NCBI RefSeq assembly: GCF_020921035.1
Contig: NC_063150.1
Span: 5,890,001 to 5,954,000 of the forward strand
DNA: 64,000 bases
Reading direction: 5' to 3'
Source of the DNA: Rhodamnia argentea
Lineage: Eukaryota > Streptophyta > Magnoliopsida > Myrtales > Myrtaceae
Below, piece after piece: positions 11,601 through 24,509 of this stretch. The notes beneath the pieces are model-generated. The model searched no databases. It saw only the letters and a program-made list of their open reading frames with translations, and was not told where the DNA came from. A program made the translations under genes and the position numbers. Within the stretch, counting starts at the first letter, position 1, and every line of letters begins with the position of its first letter.

Positions 11601-12057
11601 AATCATTGCTTGGGCTGGTCTTGTACAACACTCGGCTGTGTGCTTGAATCTTGCATTCTTGCTCATTTGTGCTAAACGATGAATCTAGTAAAACTCGATG
11701 TCTAATTTCTTAAGCACATCAACGATGATTGGCTTAACTGAATATCTGTTCCAATCCACCCATTTACTAGGGGTGTTGAAAGATGATAATTCATTAGTTC
11801 TTTCTTTGGCCAAATTTATGAACTGAACTAGATGGAATTCGTCTTGATGACAGTGGATGCCAATTGAGGAGTATGCCGCACAACCTTTCATTGTCGGAAA
11901 CAAGCAATTCAGTTTCATGGCCAAGATATGCTTGGCGAAGGCTCATCATGGCTACCCTGGTTTCGCTGCTTTGGCCACGACTACTGGGAGGGGCAAAAGG
12001 ACTTACGTTTACTGCAATAACCCTGAAATTGTGGAGAACTCCGGAAGTTCTCTTTAA
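8690..12057 (+). CDS. Nudix hydrolase of the plant NUDT2/NUDT10 type with N-terminal organelle-targeting extension
   Basis: Eight exons keep phase: 8690-8825, 9916-10142, 10247-10312, 10476-10613, 10966-11043, 11127-11177, 11274-11308 plus 11443-11551, and 11854-12057 (the pair flanks one intron, so nine blocks). The product is 347 residues. Residues about 80-185 form the plant pre-Nudix domain, with GKTGVWIKLP and EGFRYHHAEPNYLMLVRW. The Nudix box at 211-233 is complete (GX5E, then REVKEETGV), so metal-dependent pyrophosphohydrolase activity is expected; relatives cleave ADP-ribose and NADH. Met60 (9957, MSASS...) matches the usual cytosolic start of this family. Exon 1 adds MFALRLRN..., rich in Arg, hydrophobic and Ser with almost no acids, like a mitochondrial or plastid presequence. 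Exon 1 is inferred from matching phase and the TATA distance; the remaining exons are firm. Confidence 0.85.
8900..9464. mobile_element. Non-autonomous hAT element (565 bp) in intron 1 of the Nudix gene
   Basis: Terminal inverted repeats CAGGGGTGAGC (8900-8910) and GCTCACCCCTA (9454-9464) match at 10 of 11 positions. They are flanked by 8-bp target duplications ATAAAGCC (8892-8899) and ATAAAGCT (9465-9472), seven of eight identical. An 8-bp duplication with a CAGGGG-type end is the hAT signature. Subterminal regions (8920-9055, 9300-9440) are dense in GGACCGG/CCGGTCC repeats in both orientations, as expected for hAT transposase-binding regions. No transposase is encoded. Confidence 0.8.
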
Positions 12058-14120
12058 TTCCTGGGTTGTGAGCCCCACGTGGGCCTCACGTGTAGGTCTT
12101 ACAAAATCAAAGGCTAGGATGGACTCAGTCCAGTGGGCCTGGGACTAGGCAAGAATTTTCCGGTTGTGATGTTGCATGAACGTTTGCTTCTTGTGTTATG
12201 GATGTACTGAATAAGTTGAACGAAACAGCTTCATATCTTGTTTTTTTGTAATTAGTTTATCAGATTGTGTTTACACAGTCTGGTTTGAGATGATAGTTTT
12301 TATATGTAGATTCATTTCTGTCATTGCGATTTCTAAAGGCCTAAACTCGACCTGTGTAAAAGATATTTTATGTGGCCGTGCATATGAAAAAGTCCCTGGG
12401 GGTTTTAATTCATCAAAGCTGTGATTTAGCATTCTAATGCATGAACAATTACTTCACTTCCCTTGTATAGCCATGTTTATAAGTGGCACTTCCCTTCTTG
12501 GTCTGGTGAAGGGCATTAAAGCATGAAATGAGTAGACACAGAACTGCATCAGTGAGCAAAAGAATCTTACAGGTTAGTCACCTCTAAAATGACTGTACAT
12601 CGACCATGCTCCATTGAGGAATAAGCTGCAAGGAGTGATGGAAATGGAGAAGAAGACCTCCCCCATAGGCAACTACCTGGTGTAGTTAGGACTCGTGCCT
12701 TCATCACTCTGAGCACACTATGGCCGCTTACAAGCACACATCAAAATGCTGATGACTGTAATGCAAGCACACCATCTGTCTAGAAAGAGTAGGCAGCAGT
12801 ACACCCGCCATTTTCTTTGTTTCGTCTGCACTTTTTTTGCAGCAGATGGCCCTATCTTTCTTTTGCCTATTGTCCGGGTTATTGCCACCTCTCACACTGA
12901 ATGTTTGGTCCGGGTCTTCACAGTTAAAAGTCAATTCTTATAGCTTGTCTTCTGCTATACATTAAGCAGGTGAATTTGAATGCTCCATATATACTGTTTC
13001 ATCTCCTAGGATTCCGGTTTTGACGTCATAAACATGTCCAGTGTGGTCTGTCATCAGCTTCAGATCTCGTTAGAACAGCCGTGTGGTTATAGGTTTGCTA
13101 TCCGAAAGTCACAGGTTGCTACATAAGGAGAGTAAAAGTCCCATAAAAGAATTCAATCTTCTAATAGTTATTGCAGGACTTTCTCCAACTTGGTTATCTA
13201 ATTCAGTAAATTCAATGAAATTACATTGCCATTAAACAAAACAGCTTATTGTGAATACGAAATAACATTTTAAAGGACGGTATAAACACATATCGGCCAA
13301 CTCAAAGTTTTTCCAAGGAAACCAAAAAGGCCAATGTGTCGACCATCGAGATAAAAGTCAATTTTCTGTAGACTCAACTCTTGCCATGAGTGCTTAATTC
13401 TCGGTAATTTTTTTTTTGGCCAAATTTTCTAATATGGTGCTTAGCGACAAACTGTGTCTAACTAGAGATGTAAAATTGTTATGACAGGTTGAAACATGAT
13501 GTTTCCTAACGCATAACTTGCTATTCTCTCATTTATTTATGAGTTTCATTGCGAAAGAAGCCTTATCTATGAATCAATCTCCGCAATAAAGGAATCAATT
13601 TAAGTGATTCCGGATATTTATGGGTATATACATTCTTATTTTTCAATACCCTTTTGACATGCTTTTTTTATATGCCAATAGGCATATAAATTAAATTCCC
13701 GCTTTCACTTTCCGCATGTCCCATGACATTAAAGTACACATCAATGAAAACCCTTGTTAAAGTCATATAAAGGAAACTGTCGGCTTCAGACTAGAGCTTG
13801 AACATCCTCTTGCGTTGGCCACCTGTGAGTCAATGATCTTGGTCAAACCAATCTTCTCCTAAATGAGAGAGAGAGAGAGAGAGTAGATGTTGCAGTTAGT
13901 ACCTAAGTCTTTCATGGAGTTTGGTGAACACTGATGACAGAGGCTGCTCGACTAAAACAAGTTGAAGGGTAAGTGGATATATACCTCAGTCTCTCATATA
14001 TGTGTATTCCCTCATAAAAGGCTGATGATATTACCTTGAAATCATCAGTGTAAATGATTGCTTCTGTCTCATGATCCCACAAAACCGAAAAAACAACTAA
14101 AAGCTTCAATTGCTTCTAAC
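12058..14120. other. Nudix 3' region and intergenic DNA, no gene seen
   Basis: The Nudix transcript probably ends near 12210-12300. G-box-like CCACGTGG occurs at about 12074. A (GA)n microsatellite of about nine units lies near 13865-13883, upstream of the G6PDH gene. No other coding region was found. Confidence 0.5.
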
Positions 14121-17100
14121 ATGGCTTTACGTTTGGGTCCCTGTTCTCCTTCTTCTTCAGCTGCCTTTTCTTGCTCTTCGTTGGATCAAGAGACATTGCC
14201 AGCAAGAACGTCTGTAACGACCTGGTCGTGCCAGAGAGGTAAAAATGGCGCGAAGTTCGAGCTCAAAGCGTCCAACGTGCACCCACCGGGTGCTGTTTCC
14301 CTGCAGAATGGTTCGTTTCTTTTCTTTGCTAGTCATTTGATTGGCATATGAGAGGTTGATTTCGTAGTGAACCATCTGCTTGAGAAAATGTCCTAGTCAA
14401 CAGATGATTGGTTGGTTTGCTAAGCGTGAGGGATCGATCTTCCGTGCTGTGGATATTTGGGTTGGGATTGGTCAAAAGGTGATTTCAAATGTTGAAATAT
14501 TGCGGTTTTTAGAATTGAGGCATGCTAGATTGACCACTGTGGAAAAAAAAAAAAAATGCAGCATCCAGTTGTAATGTTGCTTGGTGCTAGAGATGTATGC
14601 ATAATTTTGTCCACTTCGGACCCATGTGCAGGGGAACTATAATTGTGGGACAAGATGATAAGCATGTAGTAACTACTCATGCCTTTTAGCTGAATTTAGT
14701 ACACTATTGTGATGAATCTTCATCACAGTTCCGTGAATATTCCAAGATCACATAGTTTTACTGGTGAACACGTGACATTCCAGTACTTATTAAAGGAACG
14801 GTCCGAAAGAGCCAACTTCCAATTGTAACTCTGCTCAGATCTCAAAAGTAAGTAAACATAAATAGGTTTGCCATATTCTCTCTCTTAACTCGCGATCGAA
14901 TATCATTTATTGCTGGACAAACATTAGAATCTCATGCGTCTGGACCTTTTTTCACATCTCCTCATGCTTCAATTTGGTTGTGCAGAAAAACACGTCATAT
15001 CGGACGCCCTTAATGTTCTTGACCTCTATGATGTAATGGAAATAGATGAGTGCCCTATTGCCAAGATCTGGTCAATGCATGACAAATTTTATTCGGGCCT
15101 ATAAGTCTGATGTACCTATTGGCTGGCTTCCCTTTGTTTTGCAATCCTTGATTGCAGCTGAATGCAGTCTCCTCTTGCTGTTCAGGATGTCGTCTCTGTC
15201 AGATATGTTTGCCTAGGTTATGTTACTAAATGATAAAATCAGATGTCAATGAAATTAAACTTGTTTTTTTTTTAACTTTATTATGTATTTGTTGTCTGGT
15301 TTCTAAAGTAGTGCCGGTATCTAAATATGAGGCTTGTTGATGCAGAGGCTATCTGGACACATTCTTTGACTGCTAATCCTGTTAAGACTCAAGAAAAAGA
15401 GAGTCCTCTGGCCTTCACAGAATCACGAAAGGAAGAGTCAAGTCTCAGCATTGTGGTAGTTGGAGCTTCGGGGGACCTTGCGAGGAACAAGATCTTCCCT
15501 GCCCTATTTGCTTTGTTTTATGAAGATCGTTTGCCTGAGGTTTATTCTGCATCTATCATCAATTATCTGACCTGAAAGTTCTGTCTTTGCTATCTTATCG
15601 TTTAGCTTAACGTCTTGCATATTCTTTTGCTCGTTATAGAATTTCACAATTTTCGGCTATGCGCGGAGTACAATGACTCATGATGATCTGAGGAAGTCCA
15701 TTAGCAAAAATTTGACATGTAGAATTGACAGGAGGTACACAATCTAAATATAGCCTGGTCTTACATGGTAAAGTTTGTTATTCACATGTGTTAATCACCT
15801 ATTGCAATCAGGGAAAACTGTAACGAGAAAATGGATCAGTTCTTGAGGAGGTGCTTTTACCACTCCGGTCAGTATAGCTCCGAGGAGCACTTCCTTGAGC
15901 TCGATAAAATTTTGAAGGAGAAAGAGGTACTTGAATATACTTGGATTCTCTCTTTGAACTACACTTTAATTAAAGCTTGGGTTAAATGCATTACAATAAG
16001 TCAGCCTTAAGAATGTAGGTTTAGTATCCCTGGGAATTGAGCTTATTGTGTCATGCAAATGTAGACTATGGATTAGCTACAATCTAGCATTTCAGGCTGC
16101 TATTCAGCAAGTGATGGTGCACTGAATATAATCCCATAAAATCTCATTTCAGGCTGGAAGACGTTCAAATAGGCTCTATTACTTAGCGACTCCTCCAAAT
16201 ATGTTTGTTGACACGGTACGATGTGCTAGACGTCGTGCTTCTTCCCTTAATGGTTGGACTCGTGTCATTGTTGAAAAACCATTCGGCCGTGACTTAGAGT
16301 CATCCAGAGGTCTGACAAGGAGTTTAAGGCAATATATGTCTGAGGATGAAATATTCAGGTATTCATCTAGCATGATACCTACGGTTTGTACGGTAAAACA
16401 TTATGTACATTGATGCTGGACACCTCTGATGTGCCTGCAGAATTGACCATCACTTGGGCGAGGAGCTGTTTGAAAACCTCTTAGCACTTCGCTTTTCAAA
16501 TCTGGTATTTGAGCCTTTATGGTCCAGGAACTACATCAGAAATGTGCAACTAATATTCTCTGAAGATTTGGGGACAGAGGGTCAAGGCAGGTTAGTCGTA
16601 TTTCCGCCCCAGAATTTTCTGATTTATCTTACCTGTGAACATCATCATGATCTGTTGCTTATCTATGCACTTCTCTTTGCAGATACTTCGACGACTATGG
16701 AATAATGAGGGATATACTGCAGAATCATCTGATACATTTACTAGCATTATTTGCAATGGAGACACCTGTTAGCCTGGATGCTGAGGACATAAGGAACGAA
16801 AAGGTAGGAAAATGTCTTCTTTTATCAAATTCCTGTTAAGGGATTTTGTAATGAGGGAAGGAGGCATAATGGACCAATTATTGGAGGAAGTCCATATGAT
16901 CACCACAGAAATAACCTTAATTTTATTGTATTATATCTATGCAGCAACTGTTGCCATCACTACATTAACTTCTGTAGGTCATAAATCGAGCATGAGTAGC
17001 CATCTTCTGATTCTTTTATGTATTCCATTGACCAAATCTTCAACATTATTTGAATCAGGTTAAGGTATTACGTTCTATAAAACCTCTTTGTCTTCAAGAT

Positions 17101-18306
17101 GTGGTCGTGGGCCAATATAAGGGCTGCAGTGAAGGGAATGCATCATATCCGGCTTACACTGATGATCCAACCGTGTCGAAAGATAGCCTCACGCCAACTT
17201 TTGCAGCTGCAACTCTCTTCATTAACAATGCACAGTGGGATGGGGTTCCCTTCATGATGATTGCGGGCAAAGCTCTCCAGTCGAAGCGGTATCTAAAACT
17301 TTAGTACCATTTGGATCCGTACAAGGTTCATTTTCTTGAAAAATGTATGCTGTCGAGTGTAAATAGTAGATTGAAATGTATCCTATTATACTGATTTTCA
17401 GTGCAGAGATCAGAGTCCAGTTCAGGCATGTCCCCGGTAATCTGTACAATCGGAACTTTGGAACTGACTTGGACAAGGCTACGAACGAGCTCGTGATTCG
17501 AGTACAGCCGGATGAGGCTATCTACCTAAAGATCAACAACAAGGTTCCAGGCCTTGGAAAGAGACTGGATTGCAGTGACCTGAACTTGCTTTTCAAAACC
17601 AGGTAAGGTACTTCAATTGTTCCCCGGTGATTTGAGCTTAGAGAGAGAGAGGATTTTAAAACGATTTTTGCTTGACAATCAACAATGCTGTTATAACATC
17701 TGGTGCCATCCATTGTTTTACGAAGGAGAGACTTTCTTTCTGATGGGCTATTGGCTCAAACCAGACATTCTGAAGTGGGGGTAAAACTCTTAAGGTAGTG
17801 ACCTGGGGTAGTCGTGCTGGCTTCTTTTCTCCACCCTTTTATCTATTAGAACAAAAACAGCATAAGGTCAAGAGATAGGATACTAAAGGTGAGAAAAAGT
17901 TTAACTTCCAATGCTGGATCACGTAAAATGACTGGGTTTCATGATAAGTATCTTCTGCTTAAAAATGGCATGATGAGCTACTTCATGTTACTCCGTGTCA
18001 TTCATGATGATGAATCGGTTGCACAATAAATTAATATCCTAAGATATGATTTCCTTGTGAAGATACCCGAGTGAAGGCCCCGATGCATATGAGAGGCTCC
18101 TCTTGGACGCTGCAAAAGGAGAGCGTCGACTGTTCATCAGGAGTGATGAACTCGATGCAGCTTGGGCAGTATTTACGCCCCTGCTGAAAGAACTAGAACA
18201 AAAGAAGGTTCAACCAGAGCTCTACCCATATGGAAGTCCAGGGCCAGTCGGCGTACATTATCTTGCCGCGAGGCACAATATCCGCTGTGTGGACTTTGGC
18301 TATTAA
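14121..18306 (+). CDS. Plastidic glucose-6-phosphate 1-dehydrogenase, P1-type, with altered substrate loop
   Basis: Ten exons keep frame: 14121-14310, 15346-15539, 15640-15734, 15812-15926, 16153-16358, 16441-16590, 16683-16803, 17059-17288, 17402-17602, 18063-18306; 581 residues. The family oxidises glucose 6-phosphate with NADP+ in the plastid oxidative pentose-phosphate pathway. The first 60 or so residues are Ser/Ala/Thr-rich like a transit peptide. Seen: coenzyme motif GASGDLA (103-109), EKPFG with Lys240, and the general-base His332 in RDILQNH. Cys155 and Cys163 (TCRIDRRENC) match the thioredoxin-regulated pair of P1 isoforms. Odd: the nearly invariant RIDHYLGKE reads RIDHHLGEE (267-275), losing the Lys and Tyr that contact the sugar phosphate. 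Activity may be weak or lost; it could serve as a non-catalytic partner. Length and splice sites look intact. AATAAA lies at 18494-18499. Confidence 0.93.
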
Positions 18307-20236
18307 TCTTCAATCAGTAACGGTTCTGTTCAGGCAATTATCCCCAGTCTATGTTTTCTCCATGGCGCTTCACGCTCTGCATGTTGTCGTAACTTGTAAG
18401 TGATCCGCGTGCACCGATATCTTGAACTTCCATCTGTAGTTTCTGTGCATAATTTCGACGTACTTTTACCAAATCAAACTTGTAAAGTCAGTCAATAAAT
18501 GTATAGGAAGCCAACAAGCAGCAGATTATCAGATTGGTGCGGTAGTGATTCTTTGAGTGTCCTGGACATTCTTTTTACAGTGCATCTTCATCATCTTTGC
18601 ATCCTGCCAATGGTGTTGTTCTTCAGTTTGCAAAAGATAAGAAACCGGATGCAGTAACAGCTCTCATGGAGCAAGTACTGTTGAATGGATTCATTCTTAG
18701 CTTCCTTATCATAATCAAAGCAAGTACATGCTCACATCTTCTTCATTTTCTGAAGTGCTTCTCAGTTCTAACAATCTTTCAAACTATGATTGATTTAGTC
18801 ATTGAAGTGACATTAGACCAGCATGTCATGAAGAATGATTTGTGACTTATTGCTGACGATCTTATTCTACATAACAATTCAGGGAAATGCTTTCTAGTAT
18901 TATGTACAATCTCAATCGTAAATCCACACATCATTACCGCGTGTTTTGCATAAAACACTCATTAATTGAGAGAACGTGTGGTTAGAAATAATTAATAGAC
19001 TGTCGGGATAATCCGCGTCCCTAACAAGGATATTAGTATGGTACTTGGATTATGAATAGCATATTTGCAAAAGCTATCTTTATTAACATTTATTCATATG
19101 GTTAATTGATTACTAAAAAATATTTAAGATTATATTAAATCAACGAAGATGACATGGCTTCTTCTTTTTTAAATAAAGAAAAAAACTTACATTGTGTATA
19201 TCAATTAAAGTATATGATCAAATTAAAAAAAAAAAAAACCAAAGTAATGAAAACCCAATACGCCATACGATATCGACATCTATATCGATGCAAAAAAACA
19301 CTTATTACAAGCCACTCAAACAATAAACTTCAAGAAGGACCCATAGAAAATATAGAGGAATCCTTCGATGTGGCTAGGTTTTGCACCATTTCACTCAAAC
19401 TTGAGCCGAACCGTTTTAGCTATCGCAGCTATATATCAAAGAGGAAAAAAACGGATGCTTCGACATTCGGGTTCGGGTTCGGGTTCAATACGAACCCGAT
19501 GGACCTCAATCTGGATGTCTTCAAGCCAAGTGCTTAATGATAAATTGTGATCGTAGCCTACATAAGGAACCCAACCCCCCCGTTTGAAGCTGGAGCCCAT
19601 TGCCAATTTGGTGTCGAAGCTAGAGCCGCTTTAGAAATCAGATGAGATTTTGGTGGCGGATACGGATACGAATAGGGCGGCAGATACAAATATTAATGTG
19701 ATTGATGCGCCATAGCTTGAATCTTTGGTTTTGATGTATGATGTGCGAAAAAGAGAATTCTAAAATTTGTGTATATTTCGATGTAATAGTTAAGATTACG
19801 TGAGCATATTTATAGGGTTTACGGAATGACTATATAGGACAGCTGAATATAACAGTATCAACTATGATCAATCGGTATGAATCAAAGAAGATAATAATCG
19901 TCATTTTATAACCAATCAACTCTAATGTCTTGTGTTGCTATGTTGGAGGTTTTGTACTTCTAACCATAGAGAAATTGCACCATGCTTGGGGCATGTACTT
20001 CTTTTTCAAGGAAGAAGATAGAAATGTGGGGATGTCACGGGGGATTGCTGTGCTAGTTTATCTCTCGAATAGTCGGTTAATTACGATCATGCCTCTTATC
20101 ATCGGAAAAAGGAAAAAAAAATGTCAAAAAAGAGAGAAAGGACGATCGAAAAACCAGACACGAACATTAATTTACACGAAAAGACAACAAATCAAACGAA
20201 TCTCAAATTAATACCCCTCTCCGGAACCCATTTCTC
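18307..20236. other. G6PDH 3' region and intergenic DNA, no gene seen
   Basis: The poly(A) signal AATAAA (18494-18499) suits the G6PDH gene. At 18590-18674 a stretch reads HPANGVVLQFAKDKKPDA in one frame and stops at a GT, like a stray exon, but no family was recognised. A short TTCGGG repeat lies at about 19465-19488. The rest is AT-rich. Confidence 0.45.
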
Positions 20237-20502
20237 TTTATTGAATCCTTTTCACAGTCGATGATACAAAAATCAACAATATATCTGTCACATGGGCCCA
20301 CCTCTCTTTGATAGCAAATTATCAAAGATTTGTATCAATTTGAGGACACCCATGATTTTATATTCACATTCACGTCCTTCTGCGAACCCCACCGATCTCC
20401 AAATTGACCAATTTGTTCCGATATAACATTTTTCCACACATGCATTGATGAAAAAGAAAAAAAAATAAAAATGAAAAAGAAAGCTCCTTTTTTTTTTTTT
20501 TA

Positions 20503-21945
20503 TTACAGAAAGACCACCGACAAGCACAAACTCAAGACCGCACCCACCACCATTCTCACCCCACTCAACGGACCACCGCCGACGCCGTTGCTGTTATCCG
20601 CCGTCTGGTCCGCCGAGTCCCCCTCCGGAGAGTCCGCCGCTGGCTCGTCCGCCGCCGACGGGGACTCCTTCTTCTTCTTGCTCCCCTTGGGCGCCGGCGC
20701 CGGGGCGTCCGCCGCCGCCGCCGCCTTGAACAGCTCCCTGGGCTGCAACACCTTGTCGATCTTGTAGACGATCAGGGGGTCCTGATCGATCACCGTCCCG
20801 GTGATCGTCGCCGTCACGACCTTGGTCTCGAGCTTCACGTCCTCGCCGTCGTTCTGGACGGTGAAGTCGTACTTGCTCGCGCCGTCGGTGGCGAGGGTGT
20901 TCATGACGCCGTTGTTGGACTTGAGCATCTGGAGGGGCTGGTACACGGGGACGCCGTGGTAGAGGAGGAGGGAGACCTTCTGGGCGGCTGTGAGGTTCTT
21001 GTACTTGGGCATGAAAGCGGAGAGGGCGGCGTCGGTGGCGCAGAAGACGGTGAGGCCGCCCTCGAGGTTGTCGTCGAAGGTCTTGAGGGCGCCCGAGGCG
21101 GAGATGAGGTCAGCGAAGGACTTGCAGCCCTGCTTCGACAGGATGGCCGTGATGTTCAGGTCGGTCGGGCTCGGGGTCGGAGCTTCGGCCTCCGGCGAGG
21201 TCATAACCTAGCAAATAAAATCATGAAAATAACGAACCGCGACGAATATCTAAGAACACATATAGCATCTTTCACGTGTGTAATGTGAAAAGGACAAGAG
21301 GTTATAGATACTTAGCTATGAATACAAGAACGATAGTAATTAACGGCGTATGAATGTCGGTGGGATCTTTAACATAGAAATTATGGCAAGACAGTGCATA
21401 TAATGTACCTGGCTGATCTGCAAAACAGAGATGTTGTAGGGGATCTCGTCCACGGACTTCACGAAAACAGCATTGAGACCGCCCCCATTGTCCTCGGCGC
21501 CGAACCCAACCTTGCCGCCCTTGAGGTCGGTGATGTTGATGTAGCCGGAGGTGCCGGCGGCCGCGCCGGTGGCCTGGAACATAGTGGAGGTGAGGGTGGT
21601 GCCGTTGCTGATCTGGTGGAGCTTCTTGGTGCCGAAGTAGTCCACGAGCACGTGGAGGGACAGGACGTTCTTGAGGGTCCCGATCGAGAGGTGCTTGTCC
21701 AGGATGGCGTTCATGGCGGCGTTGTCGACCGCGAGGACGGTGATGGTGAGGCGGCGGTTGATCTCGGTGGCGAGGTGGGTGGCGGTGAGGTAGTGGTTGA
21801 AGGTGGAGAACTCGGGGTGCTTGGCGAGGATGCGCGTGATGTTGTGGGCATCGGCGGCGGGGGCAAGGGAGAGGCAGAGGAGGAGGAGGAAGGGGAGGGA
21901 GAGGGCGAGCGCCGCGGCGGCGGAGAGCAGCGGCGCCAGCTTCAT
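20503..21945 (-). CDS. Fasciclin-like arabinogalactan protein with two FAS1 domains (FLA1/FLA2 group)
   Basis: Two exons on the minus strand, 21945-21409 and 21207-20503, joined in phase 0; 413 residues. A signal peptide covers residues 1-33, with mature start HNITRILAKHPEFSTF, the hallmark of FLA1/2/8/10 proteins. FAS1 domain 1 spans about 34-178 (TITVLAVDNAAM, LSLHVLVDYFGTKKLHQI). An arabinogalactan glycomodule APTPSPT follows at 188-194. FAS1 domain 2 spans about 196-335 (GGLTVFCATDAAL, MNTLATDG). The tail has DAPAPAP and a KKKK cluster as in FLA2, then a hydrophobic end typical of a GPI anchor signal. These proteins sit on the outer plasma membrane and wall and affect wall structure and adhesion. 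The intron separates the two FAS1 domains. The coding part is strikingly GC-rich against its AT-rich surroundings. AATAAA on this strand is at 20242-20237. It is convergent with the G6PDH gene. Confidence 0.93.
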
Positions 21946-22046
21946 TGTGGTGGAGGAGGAGAGAGCAGGGGGACTAGTGGAGGAGAGGGATTGGGTGGGG
22001 GTCTAGTGGACAGAGTGGAGTGGAGGGGGATCGTGGTGAGTGTCAT

Positions 22047-22057
22047 GTATATATTTT
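22047..22057 (-). promoter_or_regulatory. TATA box of the fasciclin gene
   Basis: On the minus strand AAAATATATAC lies about 100 bp upstream of the ATG at 21945. The leader between them is rich in CTCC and CCAC. Confidence 0.55.
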
Positions 22058-22059
22058 GC

Positions 22060-24509
22060 TTTTGGGATTATATTGCAATGCCAGCTTTGTATTAGGTGAG
22101 ATGGGTCCATGTGGGAGGTCCATTCTTTTGGCCATGGTAATGTTTCTACACTAACGGTTAAATTGTGCAACAATTTGTCTTTTTAACGGCTATATGTTAA
22201 TTTTTTTTTCAATGATATTGATTTCTAATTGAGATAATTGGTGGACTATATTGAAGCAATCTTAACATCAATGGAGGAATCCAATATACTAACTCGCATT
22301 TCTGTTCACGATCCGGTACTTTTGTCTCTAGTAAATTCTATATGATTCGGGTTTGATATAGAAAACGAGCAATGTCATCGGTTTTTTTTTTTTTATGAAT
22401 AATAAAAAAGTCCAATGCCGAATCTGCATCTTTTGATTATCGTCATTTTCCCTTGTCTACATATATGAGAAACATTCGAAGGAAGAAAGATTTTACATTT
22501 CGTTTCCGTATTTTCTAATAAAGTTCAGATACTTTTTAACTTATCTAATTAAACTCCTTTTGCTTTCACAAATATTTGAGTGAAGTCCCTCTTACCCCAA
22601 AGCCGATCGAATTCAACTGATATGGCTGTCGAGTGATCCCAAAATGCGCCGTAGACAAAATATACGGATCCCCGCGTGGATATGTGTGGAAAATATAGCT
22701 AACATAGACAATGTGAAAGTACGATGTGGATAAAATGTAGACACATTGGAAAAGAAGAAGAAGAAGAAGAAGGTTATCCATGTTATGCTACAACTTCGCT
22801 CGACGGCACACTTCAGCCAGGTTCGGTCTGAGGGGCATAATTAGAGAATTTTGTGTAAAGTAAATTTTTTTTTTCCCTTCGGACCAATTAATAAACAGGC
22901 GTGCTTTGGATACCACAATCAAGAAGGGGTGAATTACCAAATGGGCAAATCCAAAATGGTCCCCGTGAGATGCACAACATCTTGGACCACTTTGTTATTT
23001 GCCTGGACCAATGATCCTCCTCCTGATCGAAGCACATGAGCAAATGTGAAGCTAAAATGTCCGCGTGGCTTTAGCTTAACAAGGTGGGAATATCTGAGCT
23101 TTTAATGACTCTTCGTCCTGTCCACCTGACGACTAATTAGCACGTCTTCAATCATTCATAACAATTCCAATTTCCACCAAATCTTGGCCAAAAGTCATTA
23201 CTCTTGTGATTAATTCGAAGCAGTCTTTTGTCAGTGTCTCTGAAATGCACATGCAACGTCCTTCCATAAACGAGTCATATAGTAATGGGTCCGATAAATT
23301 AGAATACGGGTTGCTGGTAGAATTAATTTCAGAATTCTTTTTCCCCTCTTCCTTTTTCGATGCGAAAATGGACCCTCTCAGGGCAATTTCGATATTTTCG
23401 GGTGAGCCTTTATTAGGAGCGCATAATAGAAATCCGATACCTAACCTATTTAGTTATAAGTCAACTTAGATATATTACCTGCTCTACACCACACCGATTC
23501 TTCAATGTGGGAGACTTTTCTAACACAACTCACACGTGTAACTCAACATATATGGGGGGTTAAGCTCTTTCTTGATTTTGTCTATAATTGAAGATGTAGG
23601 ATGTCCTGGATTGAAGATTTGGTGGGAATGATCGATTAAAGCTACCTGTTGTAGATAAAATTATGTGATTATGGAGCAAATTTAATATGAATTTGATGTC
23701 GTATTCACATGTCTGCCGCGCATATAATAGAGAAGACGATTAAAAGGATGGTGATGTGATCCTTTTACCTACGATGGAATCCCATTTTCCAAGTAGTATA
23801 TTTAGGGGATTATATTAAACGTGTAGTTAAGCCTGTGGGGGCCCACAGGAAGTGTCGGTGGCAACGGGAGACTCGCCTGCGAAGTCCAGGCTGGCATGGA
23901 GCGACCCACTGGAGCCCTGCCACGTGGATTTGGTCGCGTCAGGTTGCGCGCCACGTCAGCCGATGCCCTCCGCTGGTTTGGCTTTTTGCCCCGTCAATAT
24001 TTAAGTGAAGGAATAATCTTGCTTGGTGATGATTTTTCCGAACCGCCAGCCAGCACACCTTCTTTTGTGTCCAGGCTGGTGTGGTTTTTGTCTCGTTTAA
24101 TTTGTACTCTTTTGTCCTTTTACAACCTAGAGATCCCTTTTTCCTTTTTTTTTTTCCCTCGCGAAATGTTTGCGTGGACCCGTGTCGAGTTGACCGGATG
24201 CATGACAATCATCGATCTTACCGGACCTTGAAATCAACGGTTGTGATTCATTTGATCTTGTGAATCGAACAATCTTGTTAGTGTACTACAGCTTGTTTGA
24301 AGTCGATGTTGAATTGCTAATCAACTGGGTATTTGTCAATCTCAATCGAAGTATCTTCCTCACGGTTGCGAATGATTTTGAATATGACTTATACTATTAT
24401 ATGACTCATTTATAGAAGGATATTGCGTGTTCATTATATATGTAATGCACGAGGAGGGCATGGTGCAATTATGATTTCAGAATAGGTCAAATACAATAGA
24501 ATGGGAAAC
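22060..24509. other. Intergenic DNA, no gene seen
   Basis: Holds a (GAA)n run at about 22752-22772. A promoter-like patch lies at 23830-24010, with a G-box CCACGTGG (23920-23927), a CCACGTCAGC at 23951-23960 and a TATA-like CAATATTTAAG near 23995. No exon follows it within reach on the plus strand, so the patch is left as an orphan. Confidence 0.45.

Noticed and set aside
20956..22095. Long plus-strand frames of up to 233 codons rich in Gly, Glu and Val
   Set aside because: They are the antisense of the GC-rich fasciclin gene; the minus frame matches a known family in full.
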